NCBI GenBank assembly: GCA_002722105.1 | Contig: PBKF01000030.1 | Location: forward strand, 5,262 to 53,142 | From: Fidelibacterota bacterium | GTDB taxonomy: Bacteria; Marinisomatota; Marinisomatia; Marinisomatales; UBA1611 | Reading direction: 5' to 3' | DNA length: 47,881 bases | In this document: piece by piece, positions 30,303 to 38,361 of the stretch | Numbering within the stretch: the first letter of the stretch is position 1 | Layout of the letters: each line of letters starts with the position of its first letter | Position numbers and translations under genes: made by a program | The notes under the pieces: generated by a model | Told to the model about the DNA's origin: nothing | Database searches by the model: none | Seen by the model: only the letters and a program-made list of their open reading frames with translations

Positions 30303-31640
30303 TTATTTCCATTCTTTCCTGTACGTATAATAGACAATTTTTGTTTCACCGGCACTCAGAGATAACGGAAAGTGGATAGTTGAAGCATCTTTTTTTAGGT
30401 AGTTCAATGACTCATCCTTTATAACCCAGTCACCATTAATATGTTCAACTAACAAAGCATTTATATTTTTATTTCTAGCATTAGTCACTTGAATCTCAAT
30501 AACGGCTTCCTCACTTTTTCTTTGACGATCATAATTCAAAACACGGCGTTTTCCAATTACATCAAAAGCCCTTCCAGAAACCAATTTAGTGGACTGCCCT
30601 TTTGGTACTTGACCCATATCATCTGCGCCAATGTATTCTAACCCACCCGCTTCAGTGAAAGAATACATTTCAACTTTACCACCAGGTAGCGATATACCCA
30701 AACCATTGGATTCTGTATTCTCCATCGTTATGCGAACTTCCATTGGTTCCTCCTTTTGCCGCCTTTCACTATTCTCAAAAACATATGTTTTTATATATCC
30801 TACATCCAGAGGGCCATACATACGAACTGTTAAATTTTCCTTTGCTTCAAGATCATGGATGTCATTTAATGCATAAATATGATAGTCACCCAATTCGCCT
30901 TTCTCCATCATAGGTTTAATACTTTCTGACGCCATAGCCGAATGAGCAATACGACTTGGCCTTGGCTTTTTTTTCCCGGCTTGGTTTAAATGACCCTCTA
31001 CCAATTGAAGTTTTGCACCCTCAAATTCCATATCGGAACTGTTTGCAATTACCGCTTCTGCGATAAGTTCTCCTTTTTCCTCATCTAACATTTTCAAACG
31101 GTAAACTGTCGACCAAGAAAAATTATTTGATTTATAAACCAATTCTCCCTTAACCATTTTTTCTTCTTTGGATTGTAGATCCCAAGATAAAAATGGATTA
31201 AAGGTAGGGGCATCTATATCACCATTCCCACTTCCTAAAAATTCTAGTTCGTTACGATTAAATGATAAAATACCTTTATTATGAGAAATAGTTACAGATC
31301 CACTGCTAATTTCCAACAAAGTTCCTTTTACAACTTTACTATCTTTAGGTTTTACTTGAATTTCTTCACCTCGCAGTTTTTTGAAATAATCAGTACCTGT
31401 GAAAATATTATCATTAAATCTTTGAGAAATGATAACAGCACCATCCAAATTCAAAAATGGGGTATCTCGATGGATGCCATTTGGTAAACTGCTCCAAGTG
31501 ACATAACTAAGCCCTGATGGTATAGACCAACCAACAGGTTGTTTTATAAGGGCTGTTCCGTCTTTATAGATAGTCAGAGTGGCATCTTCAGACTGCGCTA
31601 TTATAAATCCTGTTAGCAATAAAGAACTCAATAATCTCAT
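30303..31640 (-). CDS. DUF4139-type secreted protein
   Basis: Periplasmic or surface protein of 445 residues with a Sec signal (MRLLSSLLLTGFIIAQ). It has a beta-rich N-terminal half (TLTIYKDGTALIKQPVGW, then VVKGTLLEI) and a DUF4139-like core with LVYKSNNFSWSTVYRL and IANSSDMEFEGAKLQLVEG, where DUF4139 proteins have a similar W-x-a-x-Y/a-x-NN-t/s-g-x-d-w-x-g-a-x-l pattern. C-terminal Ig-like strands carry EIQVTNARNKNINALLVEHI. Function of the family unknown. Its start overlaps the valS stop by four bases, so the two are co-translated. Confidence 0.75.
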   Translation of the reverse strand: MRLLSSLLLTGFIIAQSEDATLTIYKDGTALIKQPVGWSIPSGLSYVTWSSLPNGIHRDTPFLNLDGAVIISQRFNDNIFTGTDYFKKLRGEEIQVKPKDSKVVKGTLLEISSGSVTISHNKGILSFNRNELEFLGSGNGDIDAPTFNPFLSWDLQSKEEKMVKGELVYKSNNFSWSTVYRLKMLDEEKGELIAEAVIANSSDMEFEGAKLQLVEGHLNQAGKKKPRPSRIAHSAMASESIKPMMEKGELGDYHIYALNDIHDLEAKENLTVRMYGPLDVGYIKTYVFENSERRQKEEPMEVRITMENTESNGLGISLPGGKVEMYSFTEAGGLEYIGADDMGQVPKGQSTKLVSGRAFDVIGKRRVLNYDRQRKSEEAVIEIQVTNARNKNINALLVEHINGDWVIKDESLNYLKKDASTIHFPLSLSAGETKIVYYTYRKEWK

Positions 31641-34267
31641 TGAAGCATCTCCATGTTAGCTGTTACTTTATCTAATTCTTCGGATAATTTAGATAAGTTT
31701 AATCTTTCTTTTTCTACTATATGCTCCGGTGCACGGGTAATAAATTTTTCATTGGACAATTTACTATTAATCCCAATAATGAGCTTGTTTATTTCTGAAA
31801 TTCTTTTTTCCATTCGATGTTTTTCTTGACCTAAATCAACTAAACCGCCTAAAGGGATATACAACTCCATACCATCAACTACCATTGTCGCAGACTGACC
31901 AGGCTTTTCTATGCTTTCTCCAATTGAAATTTCATCCAATCGAGCTAAGGCTCTTAAAAGAATCTGGTTATTGGACAGAAAGCTTTCTTGTTTGTTTGAA
32001 CACCGGATATAAATATTTGAGAATTTAGAAGGAGGTACATTCATTCTGCTTCGGATAGATCTAATCGCAGTAACTATATTTTTCAATAAGTTCATATCAC
32101 TTTCAGCTGATTCCGAATTGTAAGACCAGGATTTAGGCCACGTTGTTACAATTAAATCTACAGCTTCTTTAGGTTTGAAATTATTCCACAATTCTTCAGT
32201 AATAAATGGTGAATATGGATGGAGCAATGCCAAAACAGTTCGGATAATTTTTAATGCAACAGACCTTGTCAGATTTGCTGCCGACTCGCTATCACCGTAG
32301 AACCTAGTTTTTGCAATTTCAACATACCAATCACAGAAATCACTCCATATGAATTCATATAATACTTTTGCAGCTTCATTAAAATGAAAACGATCTAGTT
32401 GACGATTATAATCTGTAATTGTTTTTGATAAACGGCTTAATATCCATCGCTCTGGTAAATCTAATTCACCTTCCAATCCACCTTCCTCATCCCAATTTTC
32501 AGGAATATTCATTTGAACAAAACGACAGGCATTCCATAGTTTATTCATAAAATTACGACCAATTTCTAAACGGTCTTTTGAAAATAAAACATCTAATCCT
32601 TGTGGAGCCATAAGCATGATGCTAAACCGTACTGCGTCTGTCCCATATTCTTCAAATAAATCAATTGGATCTGGAGAATTACCTAAGGATTTACTTAGTT
32701 TTCTTCCTTGGGTATCTCTTAGGATGGAAGTGAAGTATACATCTTTAAATGGAAGATCACCTAAAAATTCATACCCAGTTATAATCATTCTAGCAACCCA
32801 GAAAAAGATGATATCCGGTCCAGTAACCAGTGCTTCAGTTGGATAAAATTTAGATAGGCTAGCATCTTTATCTGGCCAAGTATGGACTCCCATTGGCCAT
32901 AACCACGAACTAGCCCAAGTATCTAAAACGTCTGGGTCCTGTGTCCAATTTTCAGGGTCATCCGGTCCTTCTACAGATACATGAACCTTTTCAGAATCAT
33001 TATTATGGTACCAAACAGGGATTTGATGTCCCCACCACAATTGACGACTTATACACCAATCTTTTATATTTTCCATCCAATGATTATATGTCTTTGTCCA
33101 GTGTTCTGGATGGAATTTGATATTACGGTTATTTACTGCTGCTATTGCCGGTTCCACCAATCTGTCCATTTTCATAAACCACTGTTCGGACATATAAAAT
33201 TCAATTGGTACATGTCCTCTCTCAGAAAACCCTATTTTATTAACATAATCCTCTGTCTTCTCTAATAATCCTAGAGTATCCAAATCAGCTAAAACCGCTT
33301 TTCTAGTCTCTTCACGTGATAAGCCAATATATTCATTCGGTACATTTTGGTTCATGGACGCATCATCATTCATAATATTGATGAACTCTAATTTATGATT
33401 TATACCCATAGCAAAATCATTTGGGTCATGGGCTGGTGTTACTTTAATACATCCAGTCCCAAATTCAGGATCCACATAAGCATCCTTTATTATTGGAATT
33501 TCCCTCCCAACCAAGGGTAACTTCACCGTTTTTCCTACTAAATGTTGATATCTTTCATCATCAGGATGTACAGCAACAGCCGTATCCCCCAGCATAGTTT
33601 CTGGTCGTGTGGTAGCTACTACTAAAAATTCATCAGAATTAGTAATTGGATATCTAAAGTGCCATAAGTACCCATTTTTTTCCTTGTGTATGACTTCTTC
33701 ATCACTAATCGCAGATTTTGAAGCTGGGCACCAATTCACTAGACGATATCCTTTATAAATAAGCCCTTTTTCATACAACTTGACAAATGCGGATAAGACT
33801 GCTTTTGTATACCCATCATCCATAGTAAACCGCTCACGGTTCCAATCACAGGAACAGCCAAGTTTTTTTAACTGATGAATAATAATTCCACCATATTTAT
33901 CTTTCCATTCCCAAGCATATTTTAAAAACTCATCTCGTTTTAATTCGTTTTTATCTATACCTTTTTCCTCAAGCATGGCAACCACTTTTGCTTCTGTTGC
34001 GATAGATGCATGGTCTGTCCCTGGGATCCAGCAAGCTTCTTTACCTTCCATTCTGGCTTTGCGAATTAAGATATCCTGAATAGTATTGTTTAAAACATGG
34101 CCTACTGTTAGCATACCCGTCACATTAGGCGGTGGGATGACGATAGTATAAGGCTCCTTTTTAGAATGCTCATCAGCATGAAAATATTTTTTTTCTAACC
34201 AGTGCGAGTACCACTTATCCTCTATAGCTGCAGGATTATATGCTTTTTCTAAAGTAGGTGATGACAT
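31637..34267 (-). CDS. valS: Valyl-tRNA synthetase
   Basis: Class I aminoacyl-tRNA synthetase with 876 residues. The HIGH motif appears as TVGH (54-57) in PPPNVTGMLTVGH. The CP1 editing domain follows (about 180-340, with TTRPETMLGDTAVAV and GTGCIKVTPAHDPND). KMSKS appears as KLSKS (about 522-526) in GRKLSKSLGN. An anticodon-binding helical domain (about 600-760) and the C-terminal coiled coil (about 810-876, RISEINKLIIGINSKLSNEKF) typical of ValS complete it. It is the first gene of the minus-strand series and is coupled to the DUF4139 gene. Confidence 0.98.
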   Translation of the reverse strand: MSSPTLEKAYNPAAIEDKWYSHWLEKKYFHADEHSKKEPYTIVIPPPNVTGMLTVGHVLNNTIQDILIRKARMEGKEACWIPGTDHASIATEAKVVAMLEEKGIDKNELKRDEFLKYAWEWKDKYGGIIIHQLKKLGCSCDWNRERFTMDDGYTKAVLSAFVKLYEKGLIYKGYRLVNWCPASKSAISDEEVIHKEKNGYLWHFRYPITNSDEFLVVATTRPETMLGDTAVAVHPDDERYQHLVGKTVKLPLVGREIPIIKDAYVDPEFGTGCIKVTPAHDPNDFAMGINHKLEFINIMNDDASMNQNVPNEYIGLSREETRKAVLADLDTLGLLEKTEDYVNKIGFSERGHVPIEFYMSEQWFMKMDRLVEPAIAAVNNRNIKFHPEHWTKTYNHWMENIKDWCISRQLWWGHQIPVWYHNNDSEKVHVSVEGPDDPENWTQDPDVLDTWASSWLWPMGVHTWPDKDASLSKFYPTEALVTGPDIIFFWVARMIITGYEFLGDLPFKDVYFTSILRDTQGRKLSKSLGNSPDPIDLFEEYGTDAVRFSIMLMAPQGLDVLFSKDRLEIGRNFMNKLWNACRFVQMNIPENWDEEGGLEGELDLPERWILSRLSKTITDYNRQLDRFHFNEAAKVLYEFIWSDFCDWYVEIAKTRFYGDSESAANLTRSVALKIIRTVLALLHPYSPFITEELWNNFKPKEAVDLIVTTWPKSWSYNSESAESDMNLLKNIVTAIRSIRSRMNVPPSKFSNIYIRCSNKQESFLSNNQILLRALARLDEISIGESIEKPGQSATMVVDGMELYIPLGGLVDLGQEKHRMEKRISEINKLIIGINSKLSNEKFITRAPEHIVEKERLNLSKLSEELDKVTANMEMLQ

Positions 34268-34434
34268 AAAAGTTTATTAAATAATAATTAAATTTTGGTG
34301 AAAATAGGGTCAGTGATTTTACGACAATTCAATGCCCCTTTCATTGGAAACCTGACTTAATATCAAGTTGAAATCAACCATTCTTATTTTTAGGTACATG
34401 ATGAATTCAAATCCCATAATTCTTGATAACAATT
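34268..34434. other. Divergent intergenic region between valS and the pab operon
   Basis: Together with the small open frame that follows, this forms the 348-base gap between the divergent valS and pabA. It must contain the valS promoter. I see AT-rich stretches but no convincing -35/-10 pair, T-box element or terminator. Confidence 0.3.
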
Positions 34435-34602
34435 ATGTTTGATCCTTATGTATTTCTAACCACATTTGAATTTAGAATGATAGGTCCATTTTTACTTTTC
34501 AGCGTATCAAGATTTTTGCTTTTAACCAGGGGACAATTAGAGTGGAAACGCAATAAAAAATTAAAAGCAGACGAAAAAGTTGTTCAAAATAAGTCATCAT
34601 AA
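34435..34602 (+). CDS. Possible 55-residue small membrane protein
   Basis: An ATG at 34435 opens a 55-codon frame ending with TAA at 34600-34602, 13 bases before pabA and in the same direction. The translation has one hydrophobic segment (about 16-31, IGPFLLFSVSRFLLLL-like) and a very basic/charged tail (LEWKRNKKLKADEKVV), the layout of small single-pass proteins. No clear ribosome-binding sequence precedes it and I recognise no family. It may be chance in AT-rich sequence. Confidence 0.35.
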   Translation: MFDPYVFLTTFEFRMIGPFLLFSVSRFLLLTRGQLEWKRNKKLKADEKVVQNKSS

Positions 34603-34615
34603 ATAATATTTATCA

Positions 34616-35167
34616 ATGATTCTTCTAATCGATAATTATGATTCATTTACCTACAACCTTGCTCAGTTAATTGAATCTTTTGGCGAAACTGTTCAAGTTA
34701 TACAAAATGATACAAATATTAATCTGGATGAGTTTTTACCGGAAAAAATAATCATATCCCCCGGACCAGGAACACCATCTGAATCAGGTATTTCAAAACA
34801 AATTATTCAAGAATACATGAACAAACAGCCCATTCTCGGTGTATGCTTAGGGCACCAGTGTATTGGAGAAGTATTTGGGTCAACTGTAAAATCATCACAA
34901 CGAATTCTTCACGGAAAAGCATCATTGATTCATCACATGAATTCAGGGATTTTTAAAGGAATTCCTTCTCCCTTTCAAGCAGCCCGATACCATTCCCTAT
35001 CACTGGATTCTGTACCAGAAAACTTTTTTAAAACTGCCTGGACAAATGATCATGAAATTATGGGAATCCAACATGAAGCTTTACCGTTATTTGGTGTTCA
35101 ATTCCACCCTGAATCATTTTTAACACCTATGGGTCCGAAAATATTGGAGAATTTTCTTAATGTTTAA
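34616..35167 (+). CDS. pabA: Aminodeoxychorismate/anthranilate synthase glutamine amidotransferase
   Basis: Glutaminase subunit that supplies ammonia for aminodeoxychorismate (folate) or anthranilate (tryptophan) synthesis. Class I GATase with 183 residues: IDNYDSFTYNLAQ, IISPGPGTPSESG, the nucleophile elbow GVCLGHQ with Cys77, and HPES with His164/Glu166. Its partner gene carries the PabB hallmark, so I name it pabA; many such subunits serve both pathways. The end overlaps pabB by eight bases. Confidence 0.92.
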   Translation: MILLIDNYDSFTYNLAQLIESFGETVQVIQNDTNINLDEFLPEKIIISPGPGTPSESGISKQIIQEYMNKQPILGVCLGHQCIGEVFGSTVKSSQRILHGKASLIHHMNSGIFKGIPSPFQAARYHSLSLDSVPENFFKTAWTNDHEIMGIQHEALPLFGVQFHPESFLTPMGPKILENFLNV

Positions 35168-36260
35168 AAAAGCAGTTTTCCTAGGCAATGATCAATCAGA
35201 TTGGGTGAATATTTCAGTTAGTAACCCAATTGATACGCTTTCCCTTGAGATTGATGATTCGCCAGAAAAATTGGTTAATTTCATTCATAAACATACTGGA
35301 AGGTTTTTAGCTGGATTTATAACCTATGAATATGGTGTAAAACAAATGGGTGTTCCTGTAGATAATTATAAAGACATACCTGCTGTTTATTTTTGCGCTT
35401 TTGATAGTAGTGAAAAACCAAATCCTATTGCAAAAATTTCCATGCCGAGATGGGAAATCTTTGGACCCACTATATCTAAAAAAACTTATGAAACTAATTT
35501 TAAACATATAAAAGATCATATTTTTAGAGGCAATTTTTACCAAATCAATTATACTTATCATCTCAAATCATTAGCTAATGTCCCAGCAGAAAATTTATTC
35601 TATAGTTTCAGGAAAAATAATAAGGTTGGATACTGTGCATTTTTTGAAACAAATAATTGGGCAATCCATTCCTTATCGCCGGAACAATTTATAAAAATTA
35701 AAAATGGTATTATCACCACAAAACCTATCAAAGGAACTATAGTAAGAGGGGACACAAAAGAAGAAGATAAGTACAATTTGAGTATGCTACTTAGGAGCGA
35801 AAAAGAACAGGCAGAACTTTATATGATTATTGATCTCTTGAGGAATGATCTAGGTAAAGTCTGTGAAACAGACTCAGTAAAAGTTTTTGAATCAAAATCT
35901 GTAAAAAAATTAGAAAAAGTATTCCATACCTATGGAAAAATACAGGGCACTTTAAAATCAACTTTGAGTCCTATAGAAGCTTTAATCTCCATGCTACCCG
36001 GCGGTTCTATTTCCGGATGCCCGAAAAAACGAGCTTGTGAAATCATACATGAATTGGAATTAAACCCAAGAGGTGTTTATACCGGCACAATAGGATACAT
36101 CCTACCTGATGGCACCCTTAATTTTAATATTGCTATTCGGACTGTTGTACAGCAAAAAGATAAATTAACACTGGGTGTTGGAGGTGGTATTACCGTGGAT
36201 TCAAATTGTTTCGATGAATATGAGGAAACATTAGCAAAAGCTATGTCTTTTCAACCATGA
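35160..36260 (+). CDS. pabB: Aminodeoxychorismate synthase component I
   Basis: Chorismate-utilising enzyme that makes 4-amino-4-deoxychorismate for folate. The catalytic motif reads PIKGT with Lys191; PIKGT is typical of PabB, where anthranilate synthase TrpE has PIAGT. Further motifs are DLLRNDLGKVC, LPGGSISGCPKKRACEII and NPRGVYTGTIGY, all conserved in the chorismate-binding domain. At 366 residues it has a short N-terminal domain (about 100 residues) compared with about 450 for E. coli PabB. Overlaps pabA (8 bases) and pabC (4 bases). Confidence 0.93.
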   Translation: MFKKAVFLGNDQSDWVNISVSNPIDTLSLEIDDSPEKLVNFIHKHTGRFLAGFITYEYGVKQMGVPVDNYKDIPAVYFCAFDSSEKPNPIAKISMPRWEIFGPTISKKTYETNFKHIKDHIFRGNFYQINYTYHLKSLANVPAENLFYSFRKNNKVGYCAFFETNNWAIHSLSPEQFIKIKNGIITTKPIKGTIVRGDTKEEDKYNLSMLLRSEKEQAELYMIIDLLRNDLGKVCETDSVKVFESKSVKKLEKVFHTYGKIQGTLKSTLSPIEALISMLPGGSISGCPKKRACEIIHELELNPRGVYTGTIGYILPDGTLNFNIAIRTVVQQKDKLTLGVGGGITVDSNCFDEYEETLAKAMSFQP

Positions 36261-37045
36261 TAACAGCACTTGTTAATAATGAATGGGAAAGGATTCCCCC
36301 TGAGTCTCTCAAGCTGGGAGAAAATACTTTTGCATTTAAACAAGGGCTGTATGAGACATTTCGTACTTTGGATTATAGGCCTGTATTTTTAGCTTCACAT
36401 TTAGATCGCATTTTTCGTTCAGCAAAATTGACTGGACTTCCCATCCATTATCGAAAAAAAGAATTGTTAAATATGGTAAATCGGGTTGTTACATCTTTCC
36501 ACGATCCAAATCAGCGGGCACGAATTTTGGTCGTCCCTAACAAATTAATTATCTATACTTCATCATTAAATTTAGATCCAATTATTTATAAAGGGGTTTC
36601 TGCCATTACAGTATTGGGTTCACGGGAAACTCCAGATTTAAAAACGACCAATTATAAAGTGTGTTATGATGCATGGAAATTGGCTGAAAAACAAAATTGT
36701 TTTGAAGCGATATTGATTGATAATGATGGCTCAATTTTGGAGGGCAGTCGAAGTAATATCTTTTGGGTAAAGGATGGAAAACTATTTACACGCGAGGGTA
36801 ATGTTCTACCAGGTATCACGCGACAAACAATCATTAAATATTCACCCTACCCAGTTACTTTTGAATCATTGAGTCAGAATGAAATTTGCTCTTTGGATGA
36901 GTTGTTCTTAACAAACAGCGGCTCCGGAATTGTTCCTATCATACAAGTAGATAAGCATTTAATTAATGGTTGTTTAATTGGCAAAATGACACATCAATTA
37001 TTAAAACTTTATAATGATTGGATGTACAATGATATAAAAGAGTAA
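36257..37045 (+). CDS. pabC: Aminodeoxychorismate lyase (class IV aminotransferase family)
   Basis: PLP enzyme that splits aminodeoxychorismate into p-aminobenzoate and pyruvate. Class IV aminotransferase fold with 262 residues: FKQGLYETFRTLDYRPVFLASHLDR at the start, the probable PLP lysine K129 in LKTTNY, the EGSRSNIFWV motif and LPGITRQTII. The family also includes D-amino acid and branched-chain aminotransferases, which are hard to separate by eye. The position directly after pabB, with a four-base overlap, supports pabC. Confidence 0.85.
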   Translation: MITALVNNEWERIPPESLKLGENTFAFKQGLYETFRTLDYRPVFLASHLDRIFRSAKLTGLPIHYRKKELLNMVNRVVTSFHDPNQRARILVVPNKLIIYTSSLNLDPIIYKGVSAITVLGSRETPDLKTTNYKVCYDAWKLAEKQNCFEAILIDNDGSILEGSRSNIFWVKDGKLFTREGNVLPGITRQTIIKYSPYPVTFESLSQNEICSLDELFLTNSGSGIVPIIQVDKHLINGCLIGKMTHQLLKLYNDWMYNDIKE

Positions 37046-37060
37046 TTTTTGATTTGAGTT

Positions 37061-37543
37061 ATGAAAATAATTAATCAAATAAATATAAAACCGAGCGTGC
37101 GTGGTGAACATGGTTTACCCAAAAACTCTGTTCATCGTGTTCATATTTCTAAAATGGGCTTGGAAGGTGATTATAATCATTGGCGGAAAAACAAAAAACA
37201 TAATGACCCTGATATGGCCGTTTTACTTTATCCTGTTGAAACCATAGATGAATTGAATAATGAAGGTTGGCCTGTAAGACCTGGTGATCTAGGTGAAAAT
37301 TTGACAATTTCTGGTTTTAAACATTGCCACTTTAAACCAAATCAACAATATCAAATTGGGGATTGTATCTTGGAAATTTCTTTGGAGTGTGATCCATGTA
37401 CTAACCTTTCCGTACTTCCTTATGTGGGCAAACGAAAGATAAATGAATTTATTAAAACCACCTTAAAAAGACGAGGTTGGTATGCCCGTGTAATAAATGA
37501 AGGTTGGGTGGAAAAGGGCAATGAAATAAAACAGATTACATGA
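37061..37543 (+). CDS. MOSC domain protein
   Basis: 160-residue protein with a lone MOSC (molybdenum cofactor sulfurase C-terminal) domain: GLEGDYNHWR near residue 33, AVLLYPVETIDELN, the RPGDLGENLTISG core, and a cysteine pair CDPC before LSVLPYVGKRKINEFI. Stand-alone MOSC proteins bind molybdenum cofactor or handle activated sulfur or N-hydroxylated substrates; no such partner gene is in view. It starts 15 bases after pabC and overlaps the next gene by four bases (ATGA). Confidence 0.88.
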   Translation: MKIINQINIKPSVRGEHGLPKNSVHRVHISKMGLEGDYNHWRKNKKHNDPDMAVLLYPVETIDELNNEGWPVRPGDLGENLTISGFKHCHFKPNQQYQIGDCILEISLECDPCTNLSVLPYVGKRKINEFIKTTLKRRGWYARVINEGWVEKGNEIKQIT

Positions 37544-38259
37544 GTCAAACAAAAAAATATAATATTTCAGGTATGACTTGCAGTGAATGTGTGGTTTTAA
37601 TTAAAGATAAACTTCAAATTATCAAACAGGTTGAGAATGCTGAAGTTTCTTTGGAATCAAATTCCGTTTATTTGACCACATCAGCACCCGTTTCCATAAA
37701 TATCTTACAGACAGCACTGCCAGAAAAATATACATTAAATGAACTAGAAACATCACCAAATAAAAAACCCATAATTGAAAATAAATCTGACTTAAGACAG
37801 TTATACCCACTTTTTCTTATCTTTTTTTATATCACAGCTTCAACTCTGATCATAAATAGGACTGATCTTAACGTAAGAAATTTCATGTATGATTTTATGG
37901 GGATTTTTTATATTGTTTTCAGTTTTTTTAAATTCCTAGATTATAAAAATTTCCCAGATTCATTTGCTAAATATGATCCACTTGCGAAAATTATGCCTTT
38001 TTATGGATGGTCCTACCCATTCATTGAGACAATTTTAGGGATATTATTTTTATTCAGATTAAAGCTCCAATTTGCATTGATTACAACTCTGGTAATTCTT
38101 GGCCTAACAACCGTTGGGGTTACGAAAGTATTACTAAATAAAAACTCGATCCAGTGTGCGTGTCTGGGTACATCCCTAAAACTGCCTATGACTAAAGCAA
38201 CCATCATTGAAAACAGCGTAATGCTAATGATGACAATTTGGATGCTGCAATATAATTAG
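37540..38259 (+). CDS. HMA metal-binding domain fused to a MauE/DoxX-like membrane domain
   Basis: The N-terminal 70 residues are a heavy-metal-associated domain with the copper-type motif GMTCSEC (Cys14, Cys17). A linker (about 75-90) leads to four hydrophobic helices (about 90-110, 120-140, 158-175, 178-200). A second cysteine motif CACLGT lies near residue 206, before the last helix. The C-terminal part resembles MauE/DoxX-like four-helix proteins, where such cysteines take part in disulfide or metal handling. A role in copper delivery or efflux, or in thiol redox across the inner membrane, is inferred. Last gene before a 102-base AT-rich gap. Confidence 0.75.
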   Translation: MSQTKKYNISGMTCSECVVLIKDKLQIIKQVENAEVSLESNSVYLTTSAPVSINILQTALPEKYTLNELETSPNKKPIIENKSDLRQLYPLFLIFFYITASTLIINRTDLNVRNFMYDFMGIFYIVFSFFKFLDYKNFPDSFAKYDPLAKIMPFYGWSYPFIETILGILFLFRLKLQFALITTLVILGLTTVGVTKVLLNKNSIQCACLGTSLKLPMTKATIIENSVMLMMTIWMLQYN

Positions 38260-38361
38260 AAAATATTTCATAAATTAATTTGTAAGCTCATTACAGTTTT
38301 TTCGACTGAATTTTTACATTTATAAAATGATTTTTCTGAAAATTAATTTTTATTTGATGGT

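Noticed and set aside
34268..34434. T-box leader upstream of valS
   Set aside because: I found no T-box sequence or stable stem with a terminator; such leaders are also mainly Gram-positive.
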